Below, one piece after another: positions 44,419 to 51,191 of a stretch of 64,000 nucleotides of DNA (positions within the stretch are counted from its first letter, which is position 1; the number at the start of each line of letters is the position of its first letter). The stretch spans positions 806,001 to 870,000 of the forward strand of contig NZ_JABGNA010000001.1 in assembly GCF_013149275.1 (NCBI RefSeq), read 5' to 3'. This DNA comes from Mucilaginibacter sp. SG564. Its GTDB lineage: Bacteria > Bacteroidota > Bacteroidia > Sphingobacteriales > Sphingobacteriaceae. The position numbers and the translations under genes were made by a program. A model generated the notes under the pieces. The model made no database searches. It was not told the origin of the DNA and saw only the letters and a program-made list of their open reading frames with translations.

Positions 44419-44453
44419 TGGAAGTATAATTGTAACCCAACTCTTTTAATATC

Positions 44454-44475
44454 AATACAACGTATCGGTTGTATT
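44454..44475. promoter_or_regulatory. Palindromic operator in the XRE divergent region
   Basis: AATACAAC (44454-44461), six-base spacer, GTTGTATT (44468-44475): perfect 8-bp arms between divergent genes, 14-nt centre spacing, typical of a dimeric XRE site. TATTTTCG at 44492-44499 is a near -7 box for the rightward gene. Confidence 0.65.
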
Positions 44476-44523
44476 TTACAGAACCTTTATTTATTTTCGC
44501 ATCATAGAATCACATGTACCTAT

Positions 44524-45354
44524 ATGAAAAAATATCTATTGATAATCTTACTATTGTTTTTCAGTCGCGCATCTTACAGCCAAGTCAAAAAGATTGAAGA
44601 CTTACTAAACTCACAAGAGTATCAAGTTATCAATGATATGAGGGAAAGAGGTTATCACTTGAACAAAAAGCTTAGTAATTCTGAAAGTAGACAGTTTGTA
44701 TTTATCTCAAATACAGATTTGAGTGATCGGGTTTTCTTCGCCTATTTCGAAAATAGTTTGGTTCGCTTACTTACAATTTACCCTCCCACAAAAGGTCAAT
44801 TTGACAATTACATCAAATCAATAAAAGAAAGCGGACTTTATAAGTACGATGCTGGCACACACAATTACATTAAAATAGAGTATCATAAGCAGATAATGAT
44901 AAGACCATTTGAAAAAGACGGTACACAACCGTATTCAATAATGGTTATCCCCAATTATATCGAAAAGAAGTCTGATAAAAAGGAACTGGCAAAAATGGAT
45001 GGTCACTATAGAATTATGAATGGGTTCAATTCTGATGACGAAAATTCATTCACACTTAAAAATGGCGAAGCGACTTTAAATCTATTTGGTCAAACGTTTA
45101 TAGATGTAACACTAAATAAAACCTCCGAAAATAATTACAGCTTGTATTTTGCTGGAGTATCGGAGTCCAATGCTATTAAACCTCAAGACGAAGCCAAATA
45201 TTCAAAAACTATACCTATTGCTACAATTAGCGTTAAGGGCACGTCTATGCTTTTTCGCTGGCTTGGATTATATCGTTCTTCTACACAAAAAAGAGATTTC
45301 ACCGAATTAAACGAAGCACCAGCAAATAAAGAATATGTCTTGAAGAAAAACTAA
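44524..45354 (+). CDS. Secreted hypothetical protein, 276 aa (insertion cargo)
   Basis: A signal peptide (MKKYLLIILLLFFSRASYS) precedes a 257-residue mature part with no lipobox and no recognised domain. Segments such as VFFAYFENSLVRLLTIYPPT and a beta-rich C-terminus suggest a compact periplasmic or surface protein. It is divergent from the XRE gene and follows its operator, so it may be under that regulator. Function unknown. Confidence 0.65.
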   Translation: MKKYLLIILLLFFSRASYSQVKKIEDLLNSQEYQVINDMRERGYHLNKKLSNSESRQFVFISNTDLSDRVFFAYFENSLVRLLTIYPPTKGQFDNYIKSIKESGLYKYDAGTHNYIKIEYHKQIMIRPFEKDGTQPYSIMVIPNYIEKKSDKKELAKMDGHYRIMNGFNSDDENSFTLKNGEATLNLFGQTFIDVTLNKTSENNYSLYFAGVSESNAIKPQDEAKYSKTIPIATISVKGTSMLFRWLGLYRSSTQKRDFTELNEAPANKEYVLKKN

Positions 45355-45365
45355 ACAATACGAAT

Positions 45366-45428
45366 ATGAAAAAGTTATTTATAAAATTGGGAGATATACT
45401 GATTAGGGGTACATCTATAGCTAATTAA
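45366..45428 (+). pseudogene. Possible truncated ORF (20 codons) left of the IS110 region
   Basis: MKKLFIKLGDILIRGTSIAN then stop, starting 12 bases after the preceding gene. It could be a gene start cut off by insertion of the adjacent element, or chance. Confidence 0.25.
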
Positions 45429-45435
45429 AAAATAG

Positions 45436-45505
45436 ACAGCGAGAAGAATTAGACCCTTTTTGGATTCAAGACCCATAGTATGAAAAAATTACTTGCTGTT
45501 TTTTT
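45436..45505 (+). ncRNA. Structured module A (stem, internal loop, hairpin) left of IS110
   Basis: Outer stem ACAGCGAG / CTTGCTGT (45436-45443, 45492-45499, one G-U pair), inner hairpin around GGATTCAAGACC (45462-45473), T7 run at the end. It aligns along its whole length with module B on the other side of the transposase (46824-46889). Confidence 0.5.
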
Positions 45506-45512
45506 AAAATAT

Positions 45513-45580
45513 AAACGACTGAGCGAATTATGCGAAATCATAGGTTCAAGACCTGATTGCTGATTCAATCTCAGTCGTTT
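45513..45580 (+). ncRNA. Structured module C, candidate bridge-RNA loop
   Basis: Perfect 11-bp outer stem AAACGACTGAG / CTCAGTCGTTT, an internal loop of 18 bases (45524-45541) facing 15 bases (45555-45569), and a closing hairpin AGGTTCAAGACCT (45542-45554). This is the shape of the target- or donor-binding loop of IS110 bridge RNAs. Confidence 0.5.
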
Positions 45581-45602
45581 TAACATTAACAACAAAAGAT
45601 CA

Positions 45603-45664
45603 GCAGCATGACGCATCATGCAAAGCCGTAGGTTAGGCTTAATTCTCGATATAATCCATGCTGC
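45603..45664 (+). ncRNA. Structured module D, second candidate bridge-RNA loop
   Basis: Outer stem GCAGCATG / CATGCTGC, internal loop of 12 bases (45611-45622) facing 16 (45641-45656), inner stem AAGCC / GGCTT with an 8-base loop. It ends 3 bases before the first ATG of the IS110 gene. Modules C and D in tandem give the two-loop plan of a bridge RNA. Confidence 0.5.
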
Positions 45665-45682
45665 CTAATGCCGCTATTATCT

Positions 45683-46738
45683 ATGCCTAAAACAAAAAAC
45701 TACACTTACTTTATCGGAATTGACGTTTCCCGCAATAAACTTGACTTTGCTGTAATGCAAGCGAATAATTTCCTTTTTCATAGAGAAATTAAAAACATAA
45801 CTGATGACATTCAAGCATTAATAATTGAATTAAAGCAGTTGCCCAAATTCACAGTAAGTAAGGCCATATTTGGAATGGAGCAAACAGGCTTTTATTCCAA
45901 CCATCTACTCAATTCTTTAAAGAAGATTAAGGCAAATATCGTACTTGAAAATGCGTTGCATATTAGAATGTCATTGGGAAATATACGTGGTAAGCATGAT
46001 AAAATTGATGCCATACGTATCGCTCAGTATGTTCATAAAAATCGAGACAATGTCAAATTCTACGTTCCTAAAAGGATGATTATAGAAAAGTTAGCCCATT
46101 TGTCTTCACTAAGAAATAGACTAATAAGTATCAGTAAGGCCTTGGAAACCCCAATAAAAGAGCAAATTACATTTATCAATAAAGGAATTAATAGACAAAC
46201 ATCGGCTTTATGTAAGGATAGTATAATATCAATCAAAACAGATATAGTAAGAATTGATGAAAGTATCATGGAGATAGTAAATAGTGATGATTTGATAAAG
46301 CGTCTGTTTACAATTATTACATCTGTTCCGTGTGTTGGGCCGGTTACGGCTATCCAAATCATCATATCTACCAATGAATTTAAAGATATTTCTGATCCTA
46401 AGAAATTTGCATGTTATGCTGGAGTGGCACCATTTAAAAGAGAATCGGGCTTAATAACAGGAAAAGCCAGAGTGTCGTCAATGGCTAATAAAAAAATGAA
46501 AGCTTTATTACACACATGTGCACTTGGAGCGATTAGATGTTTTCCTGAATTGAAAGAGTATTATAAAAGGAAAACAAAAATAGAGGGCAAACCTAAGATG
46601 GCAGTATTAAATGCTGTAAGAAACAAATTGGTATTGAGGATTTTTACTTGTGTAAATCAAGATAGATGTTTTGAAAAGGAATACATAAAGCCAGTTAACG
46701 AATTAATTTTTGATAATACTGAGCCTCTGGAGAAGTGA
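45683..46738 (+). CDS. IS110-family transposase/recombinase (DEDD)
   Basis: A 351-residue protein from ATG 45683 (an ATG at 45668 adds five residues). The N-terminal RuvC-like DEDD domain shows YFIGIDVSRNKLDFAV (Asp), FGMEQTGFYS (Glu) and HDKIDAIRIAQYV (Asp, Asp). The C-terminal Transposase_20 domain has SVPCVGPVTAIQIII and FACYAGVAPFKRESG, with the serine-bearing GKARVSSMANKKMK. The gene is intact. IS110 enzymes use an element-encoded bridge RNA; structured repeats flank this gene on both sides. Confidence 0.93.
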   Translation: MPKTKNYTYFIGIDVSRNKLDFAVMQANNFLFHREIKNITDDIQALIIELKQLPKFTVSKAIFGMEQTGFYSNHLLNSLKKIKANIVLENALHIRMSLGNIRGKHDKIDAIRIAQYVHKNRDNVKFYVPKRMIIEKLAHLSSLRNRLISISKALETPIKEQITFINKGINRQTSALCKDSIISIKTDIVRIDESIMEIVNSDDLIKRLFTIITSVPCVGPVTAIQIIISTNEFKDISDPKKFACYAGVAPFKRESGLITGKARVSSMANKKMKALLHTCALGAIRCFPELKEYYKRKTKIEGKPKMAVLNAVRNKLVLRIFTCVNQDRCFEKEYIKPVNELIFDNTEPLEK

Positions 46739-46743
46739 AGAAA

Positions 46744-46824
46744 TAATAAACAACATCAAGGGATATGGATAATCAAAGGATAATGACCTATTCGCTGATA
46801 TATTTTATAATACGTTGTTTATTA
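46744..46824 (+). ncRNA. Structured module E right after the IS110 gene
   Basis: Perfect 11-bp outer stem TAATAAACAAC / GTTGTTTATTA (46744-46754, 46814-46824) six bases after the stop codon. Inside lies GGATAATGACC, two bases different from the hairpin core GGTTAAAGACC of module B. It may be element end structure or part of a 3' RNA. Confidence 0.4.
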
Positions 46825-46889
46825 GCAGCAAGCAGAACTAAGCGACCTCATGGTTAAAGACCAATTGATGGAAAAAGTTACTTGCTGCT
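46824..46889 (+). ncRNA. Structured module B, paralogue of module A
   Basis: Perfect 9-bp outer stem AGCAGCAAG / CTTGCTGCT (46824-46832, 46881-46889), inner hairpin TGGTTAAAGACCA (46851-46863). Shares AGAA-TA, GACC, AAGACC, and AAAAA-TTACTTGCTG with module A in the same order. Confidence 0.5.
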
Positions 46890-46898
46890 TTCTTTAAA

Positions 46899-46954
46899 AA
46901 TAAAGCCCCTCGTTATTAGCGAGAGGCAGTTAAATAAATTCCATAAATCTTTAG
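46899..46954 (+). repeat. 56-bp direct repeat, copy 1 (terminator-like)
   Basis: Contains CCCCTCGTTATTAGCGAGAG. It matches 49828-49883 at 52 of 56 positions in direct orientation. The stem is imperfect here by one base. Confidence 0.75.
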
Positions 46955-46974
46955 TTTAAAAATTAGAATATCTG

Positions 46975-47103
46975 TTACTTCTTTTTTGGAGAAGGATATT
47001 TTATCTTTTCAACTTCTGTTGTCCGAGGATGCTTTACAGTTTCCTTGATTGGGACAAATTGACCATTGCCGGAATCTCTACCGACTTTTCTTACTACTGA
47101 CAT
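46975..47103 (-). CDS. Small basic protein, 42 aa
   Basis: From ATG 47103 it reads MSVVRKVGRDSGNGQFVPIK and ends PKKK. I recall many unrelated bacteria with similar 40-60-residue proteins bearing a RDSxTGxFVxxxEAxxxPxTT-type pattern, function unknown. A longer frame to 47175 adds an unlikely N-terminal stretch. It sits alone on the minus strand just inside the first 56-bp repeat. Confidence 0.6.
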   Translation of the reverse strand: MSVVRKVGRDSGNGQFVPIKETVKHPRTTEVEKIKYPSPKKK

Positions 47104-47221
47104 ATACTTATTTTTTAAATTATGATATAAAGTTGATGCTATTAACTTTAGTATCCTAATGATAATTACTAACAAAGCCCCAAGTTATTAACAACTCAAA
47201 AAAATTACTAACATGTAGTCG

Positions 47222-47229
47222 TATTTTTG
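47222..47229 (+). promoter_or_regulatory. -7 box TATTTTTG before the 241-aa membrane protein
   Basis: Exact TAnnTTTG match 23 bases before ATG 47252, showing that a cargo gene uses the host promoter style. Confidence 0.55.
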
Positions 47230-47251
47230 GTTTAAATACAAGAATTAAGTA

Positions 47252-47977
47252 ATGAATGAAACTAACTGGAACAAAGTTTTTGAAGACAAGGTAATAAAAA
47301 TAGCTATCAGAACATTAGCTTTTATTGTGCTTTTAATTGTTGTCGTTTTATCGACAATTACATTTATAAAGATAAATAAAGGGGAGCATGTTAAGCTTTT
47401 TGGGTTAGAGTATAACATCCCCAAGGAGCATCCAGATACAATCCTAAAAACAAGTAAAGTAGAGCCTGATTCAATATTTCGAAATACGGAAAAGGAAAAA
47501 TTCTCAAAACAACCATTTATTGCAAAAAAATTGCATCATAAAGACTTATCGAAAACCAATGATACAGTTAAAACCACTCTACCAATTATACAGGCTAAAA
47601 ATGTAAATACAGGAACGAACTCTGGTAACATTGGGGATAACGGACATATTGTTAATGGTCCTAATAGTGGCATTAATGGGGATGTTAATATTAATCAAGA
47701 GAAGCGACTATCAGAAAATGATAAGATTGCGTTATTAAATTTCATAGAAACAACTAAGAAGAAATACAATTTTAACCCTAAATGCTTTGCAATTACAATG
47801 GTCAACAATAGTAATGGAAATTTAATAGCGTCACAAATTGAAAGTTTATTAAAACAACAGGGCTACACAATGAATGGTGATTATGGTACAAGTATGAGAT
47901 ATCCACCACTTAAAGGAATTATGATTGATAAAAATAAAAGTAGTGATTGCTTAGATATAGACATTGGAACGTTATAA
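47252..47977 (+). CDS. Single-pass membrane protein with Gly/Asn-rich linker, 241 aa
   Basis: The protein has a short cytosolic head, one membrane helix (IRTLAFIVLLIVVVLSTITF, about 19-42), a 70-residue charged stretch, then a repetitive linker with VNTGTNSGNIGDNG and NGDVNINQE (about 120-150). A small alpha/beta C-terminal domain follows (FAITMVNNSNGNLIASQIES). The repeat resembles spacer segments of membrane-anchored sensors or effectors in mobile islands. I do not recognise the C-terminal fold. Location and orientation are inference. Confidence 0.65.
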   Translation: MNETNWNKVFEDKVIKIAIRTLAFIVLLIVVVLSTITFIKINKGEHVKLFGLEYNIPKEHPDTILKTSKVEPDSIFRNTEKEKFSKQPFIAKKLHHKDLSKTNDTVKTTLPIIQAKNVNTGTNSGNIGDNGHIVNGPNSGINGDVNINQEKRLSENDKIALLNFIETTKKKYNFNPKCFAITMVNNSNGNLIASQIESLLKQQGYTMNGDYGTSMRYPPLKGIMIDKNKSSDCLDIDIGTL

Positions 47978-47991
47978 TCAAATTCTTTAAA

Positions 47992-48034
47992 GTGATAATA
48001 ATTTGTATATTAGTTCAAACCAAACTATTATCAC
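47992..48034. promoter_or_regulatory. Inverted repeat GTGATAATA / TATTATCAC before the 98-aa gene
   Basis: Perfect 9-bp arms at 47992-48000 and 48026-48034, ending 3 bases before ATG 48038. It could be an operator or a hairpin in the message. Confidence 0.45.
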
Positions 48035-48037
48035 ATC

Positions 48038-48334
48038 ATGAGTTTATTTACAACAAGAGTAGAATTGCATAAAAATGCCACTTCAGAAGATTACAAAACC
48101 CTTCACACTGAAATGGAGAAAGAGGGCTTTTCCCGTACAATTAGACTTGATAGCGAATCAGTAATATATCATCTTCCAACTGCTGAATATAATAAAAGCA
48201 GCGATACGCTTTCCACTGAACAGATTTTAGAATTAGCAAAAAAAGCTGCCGCCCGCACTAATAAAACTTTTAGCGTTTTAGTCACGAAGGCAGACGGGAG
48301 AAGATACTGGCATAACTTGGAGCCAGTAAAATAG
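48038..48334 (+). CDS. Small conserved protein, 98 aa (possibly DUF2622-like)
   Basis: MSLFTTRVELHKNATSEDYK, then HTEMEKEGFSRTI and VIYHLPTAEYN, then FSVLVTKADGRRYWHNLEPV. The strand-helix-strand pattern suggests a ferredoxin-like fold. From memory it resembles small proteins labelled DUF2622, the family of the GhoS antitoxin; that resemblance is unverified. It converges on a 55-aa ORF with one base between the stop codons. Confidence 0.6.
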   Translation: MSLFTTRVELHKNATSEDYKTLHTEMEKEGFSRTIRLDSESVIYHLPTAEYNKSSDTLSTEQILELAKKAAARTNKTFSVLVTKADGRRYWHNLEPVK

Positions 48335-48335
48335 C

Positions 48336-48503
48336 TTACTCGTGCCCATCGCCATAATTCGCACGCCAATCTGTTCTTTCACAATATGGAACAATAGTTT
48401 CTTGTGTTAATATCCATTTTGCAAATTTTTCTTTTTCCACTTTAGGAGGCACGCCTCTTTCTGTACTTTCTTGTTTTATTTTTTCACTTTCATCCATATT
48501 CAT
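48336..48503 (-). CDS. Small hypothetical protein, 53-55 aa
   Basis: A minus-strand ORF starting at 48503 (or 48497) reads KIKQESTERGVPPKVEKEKF, then AKWILTQETIVPYCERTDWR and ends NYGDGHE. The amino-acid mix is protein-like rather than chance: charged N-terminus, aromatic and Cys-containing end. It sits between two rightward cargo genes and stops one base from the stop of the 98-aa gene. No family recognised. Confidence 0.5.
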   Translation of the reverse strand: MNMDESEKIKQESTERGVPPKVEKEKFAKWILTQETIVPYCERTDWRANYGDGHE

Positions 48504-48524
48504 AAATACTTAGCAATTTAAAAT

Positions 48525-48944
48525 ATGAGCAATTCAGAAAATTTCAACATAGAAGAATACGATGATTACGCTAAAAAGCTCGGTGAGAAAATAGAGCGGA
48601 AGGAGGAAAAAGGAATTGAAGAAACTATCAAATATTTTGATAGGATACATGATAAATTATTTTCTGTTAACAGTATATTAATAGGTGGTTATTTGGCCCT
48701 AATAGCCTTTAAACATGATGTTCCAAGAACAATACTATTTATTCCGATGCTTAATTTTTTTCTCTTAATCTTAATTGATTACAGATTAATGGAAAAGAGC
48801 AGGTCGGAATCAAATTATGGAAAATTCACATCAGACTCAATTGATAAATATGGTAAGCATATCCATAAAACAAATCTTTTATCATTTTTATCAATTCTTC
48901 TTACTATTGTCGAAACTCTGTTTTTCACCTATTATGTAAGTTAA
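48525..48944 (+). CDS. Small membrane protein, 139 aa, paired with DUF3800
   Basis: An acidic helical head of about 50 residues (EKIERKEEKGIEETIKYFDR) is followed by two hydrophobic segments (ILIGGYLALIAFKHD, ILFIPMLNFFLLILIDYRL), a polar loop and a C-terminal helix (LLSFLSILLTIVETLFFTYY). It ends 9 bases before the DUF3800 gene, so the two are co-transcribed. No family recognised. The architecture would suit a membrane partner or effector. Confidence 0.65.
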   Translation: MSNSENFNIEEYDDYAKKLGEKIERKEEKGIEETIKYFDRIHDKLFSVNSILIGGYLALIAFKHDVPRTILFIPMLNFFLLILIDYRLMEKSRSESNYGKFTSDSIDKYGKHIHKTNLLSFLSILLTIVETLFFTYYVS

Positions 48945-48953
48945 GTTCTAATT

Positions 48954-49817
48954 ATGGCTACTTATTTTGGTTTTAGTGATGAATGTGGTGATTACAAGGC
49001 TGAAATGTCTTCGAAGCAAGCAGCTCGTCATCCATTTTATGTTCGAAGTACACTAATAATAAATTCGGATGAATGGAAACTGTTAAGCATAAATTTTAAA
49101 GAGCTAAAGAAAAAATACGGTATCCCACTAAACTTTGAGCTAAAGTGGGCTTACTTATGGAGTTTAAAATTTCATGAGGATAGAAATAAAGTAATTCCAG
49201 ATAAGCATGATATAAAGCCTTTTGAGAATTTAGGATACAAATTACTTATTTCATTTGTTGGGGATGCTTTGGGGCTAATTAATCAACTAAGGGAAAAAAA
49301 GATAATTATAACTTACACTGATAACTTAAAAGCCCCAAAAACAAATGAAAAATCTATGTTATCATTCCATTTGCAAGAGCATATGCAACGAATTGAAATG
49401 GAATTGAAAAATGGGGACAATTTAGCGGTTCTATTTTTAGACCCTGTAAATGATGAAAAAAACGAATACCTTAGACAATTATATTATGAACTATTCGAAA
49501 GTGGCGATTATGTTAAATATGGACATATAAAAGATAGTTTGAATATTGAAAACTCCCATCATTCGGTTGGAATACAGTTAGCCGATTACATTTCTGGTAG
49601 TTTTAGTGCGATTCTAAAATCAGATGATACCGGTAATTATATGGACGGTATAAGAATGTATTTTGATAGTGTCCACGATAATTTAAGAAGAAGTTACAGT
49701 GGTGCTATTCAAGGATACGGTATAAGAGAAGTTCCACAAAATCATTTATGGAGAAAGTCACTTACTGAAAAACTCATTCAACTTGAATCAATTAACGATA
49801 GAGTTCGCTCAGTATAA
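48954..49817 (+). CDS. DUF3800 protein (RNase H-like fold candidate), 287 aa
   Basis: The N-terminal FGFSDECGDYK (Asp9, Glu10), the FELKW segment (Glu62), the strand LAVLFLDPVND (Asp163) and the SHHSVGIQLADYISGSF motif (Asp211) match DUF3800. The acidic residues at strand ends suggest a metal-dependent nuclease, but no activity is established as far as I know. The family is frequent on mobile islands, often near defence genes. It follows the 139-aa membrane protein directly and a terminator follows it. Confidence 0.8.
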   Translation: MATYFGFSDECGDYKAEMSSKQAARHPFYVRSTLIINSDEWKLLSINFKELKKKYGIPLNFELKWAYLWSLKFHEDRNKVIPDKHDIKPFENLGYKLLISFVGDALGLINQLREKKIIITYTDNLKAPKTNEKSMLSFHLQEHMQRIEMELKNGDNLAVLFLDPVNDEKNEYLRQLYYELFESGDYVKYGHIKDSLNIENSHHSVGIQLADYISGSFSAILKSDDTGNYMDGIRMYFDSVHDNLRRSYSGAIQGYGIREVPQNHLWRKSLTEKLIQLESINDRVRSV

Positions 49818-49827
49818 AACCTAAGAT

Positions 49828-49883
49828 AATAAAGCCTCTCGTTATTAGCGAGAGGCAGTTAAATAAATGCCATAAATTTATAG
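49828..49883 (+). repeat. 56-bp direct repeat, copy 2, with perfect terminator stem
   Basis: Stem GCCTCTCG / CGAGAGGC around TTATTAG, just after the DUF3800 gene. 52 of 56 bases equal copy 1 at 46899-46954. Confidence 0.75.
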
Positions 49884-49987
49884 GTTACTTTTAAGCTAAA
49901 AGAGCCATTGGAATGTAAAAAAACATATCCGCTTTTCTTTTATAGCCAACTTGCATTTTTTCATTTATACACTATATTGGCATTTAG

Positions 49988-50007
49988 GGCGGCAAATTAA
50001 TTCCGCC
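49988..50007. repeat. Subterminal hairpin at the right end (GGCGG / CCGCC)
   Basis: GGCGGCAAATTAATTCCGCC, whose right arm overlaps the terminal repeat. No equivalent is seen at the left end. Confidence 0.5.
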
Positions 50008-50015
50008 AACGGGTT
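50002..50015 (-). repeat. Right 14-bp terminal inverted repeat
   Basis: TCCGCCAACGGGTT, exact reverse complement of the left end at 41835-41848; ATTG follows immediately. Confidence 0.75.
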
Positions 50016-50065
50016 ATTGAGATTTAATAGGTTTCTCCATTTTACCCTCGGCTGACCAATAAAGT

Positions 50066-50095
50066 ATTGACATCAAGATCAAAAAGGTATCTTTG
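50066..50095 (+). promoter_or_regulatory. mnmA promoter (TTGACA and TATCTTTG)
   Basis: TTGACA at 50066-50071 and -7 box TATCTTTG at 50088-50095, 19 bases after the TTG; the box ends 8 bases before the ATG. Confidence 0.65.
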
Positions 50096-50102
50096 CAAAA
50101 TT

Positions 50103-51191
50103 ATGAGTAAGCATGGCAGGATCTTAGTGGCAATGAGCGGGGGGGTTGATAGTTCGGTAGCGGCAGTGATGTTGCATGAACAGGGCTATGAAGTTATTGG
50201 CCTTACTATGAAAACCTGGGACTATGCCTCATCTGGTGGTAGCTCAAAGGAAACCGGCTGCTGCAGCCTTGACAGCATCAATGATGCCCGTGCACTGGCA
50301 GTGGGTTATGGCTTCCCTCATTATATATTAGATATCAGAAGTGAATTTGGCGATTTTGTGATCGACAACTTTGTGGATGAGTATCTGGCAGGCCGTACCC
50401 CTAACCCATGTGTGCTTTGCAACACCCACATCAAATGGGATGCGCTTTTAAAGCGTGCCGATAAACTCGACTGTGAATTTATTGCTACAGGCCACTACGC
50501 TAATATCCGTTTGCAGGATAATGGCCGCTATGTGATATCAAAGGGAAAAGACGAAAATAAAGATCAATCATATGTATTATGGGGTGTATCTCAGCAGAAC
50601 CTTGCACGTACAAAATTCCCTTTAGGCAGTTTTTCTAAGCCCGAGATCAGACAAATGGCCTTGGATATGGGACAGATTGAACTTGCCGGCAAAAGCGAAA
50701 GCTATGAGATATGTTTTGTACCCGATAACGACTATAGAGCCTTTTTAAGACACAAAGTAGAAGATCTGGATGATCGTATAGGCCCGGGTAACTTTACGCT
50801 CACCAATGGCACTGTAGTGGGCAAACATCAGGGCTATCCGTTTTACACTATAGGGCAACGTAAAGGTTTGGGCATAGCTTTGGGACATCCAATGTTTGTT
50901 ACGGCTATAGATCCACATACTAATACTGTTGTTTTAGGTACGGCAGATGAACTGGAACGCAAACAAGCCTGGGTTAAAAACCTTAATCTGGTTAAATATG
51001 CCACTATCAATGAGCCTTTAGAAGCTATTACCAAAATACGCTACAAAGATGCGGGTATGCAAAGCAGCATTGTACAAATGGGCGAACATATGAAAGTTGA
51101 TTTCCATCATAACGTTTCAGGCATAGCACCGGGACAGTCGGCTGTCTTTTATGAAGGAAATGATCTTTTGGGTGGTGGCTTCCTAATGTAG
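50103..51191 (+). CDS. mnmA: tRNA-specific 2-thiouridylase
   Basis: MnmA thiolates U34 of tRNA(Lys/Glu/Gln) using ATP and relayed persulfide sulfur. The 362-residue product has the PP-loop MSGGVDSSVAA, the catalytic cysteines Cys106 (PCVLCNTHIKW) and Cys204 (SESYEICFV), and GQRKGLGIALGHPMFV of the central domain. The start at 50103 is set by the -7 box; a longer frame from 50067 would include the promoter. It is intact despite the insertion end lying about 90 bases upstream. Confidence 0.96.
   Translation: MSKHGRILVAMSGGVDSSVAAVMLHEQGYEVIGLTMKTWDYASSGGSSKETGCCSLDSINDARALAVGYGFPHYILDIRSEFGDFVIDNFVDEYLAGRTPNPCVLCNTHIKWDALLKRADKLDCEFIATGHYANIRLQDNGRYVISKGKDENKDQSYVLWGVSQQNLARTKFPLGSFSKPEIRQMALDMGQIELAGKSESYEICFVPDNDYRAFLRHKVEDLDDRIGPGNFTLTNGTVVGKHQGYPFYTIGQRKGLGIALGHPMFVTAIDPHTNTVVLGTADELERKQAWVKNLNLVKYATINEPLEAITKIRYKDAGMQSSIVQMGEHMKVDFHHNVSGIAPGQSAVFYEGNDLLGGGFLM

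Larger units (their letters stand above)
41831..50019. mobile_element. 8.2-kb insertion with 14-bp terminal inverted repeats and 4-bp target duplication
   Basis: AACCCGTTGGCGGA at 41835-41848 is the exact reverse complement of TCCGCCAACGGGTT at 50002-50015. Directly outside both is ATTG (41831-41834 and 50016-50019), a candidate 4-bp target duplication. Everything inside is visibly more AT-rich than the flanking core genes and includes two transposase genes (IS982 and IS110 families) and unrecognised cargo. The right end lies about 50 bases upstream of the -33 element of mnmA. Which transposase, if any, recognises these ends is unknown. Confidence 0.65.

Noticed and set aside
45542..45554. 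T-arm-like hairpin AGGTTCAAGACCT, hinting at a tRNA
   Set aside because: The T-loop resemblance is limited to 13 bases; no acceptor stem, D-arm or anticodon arm surrounds it, and the same hairpin core recurs in other modules around the transposase.
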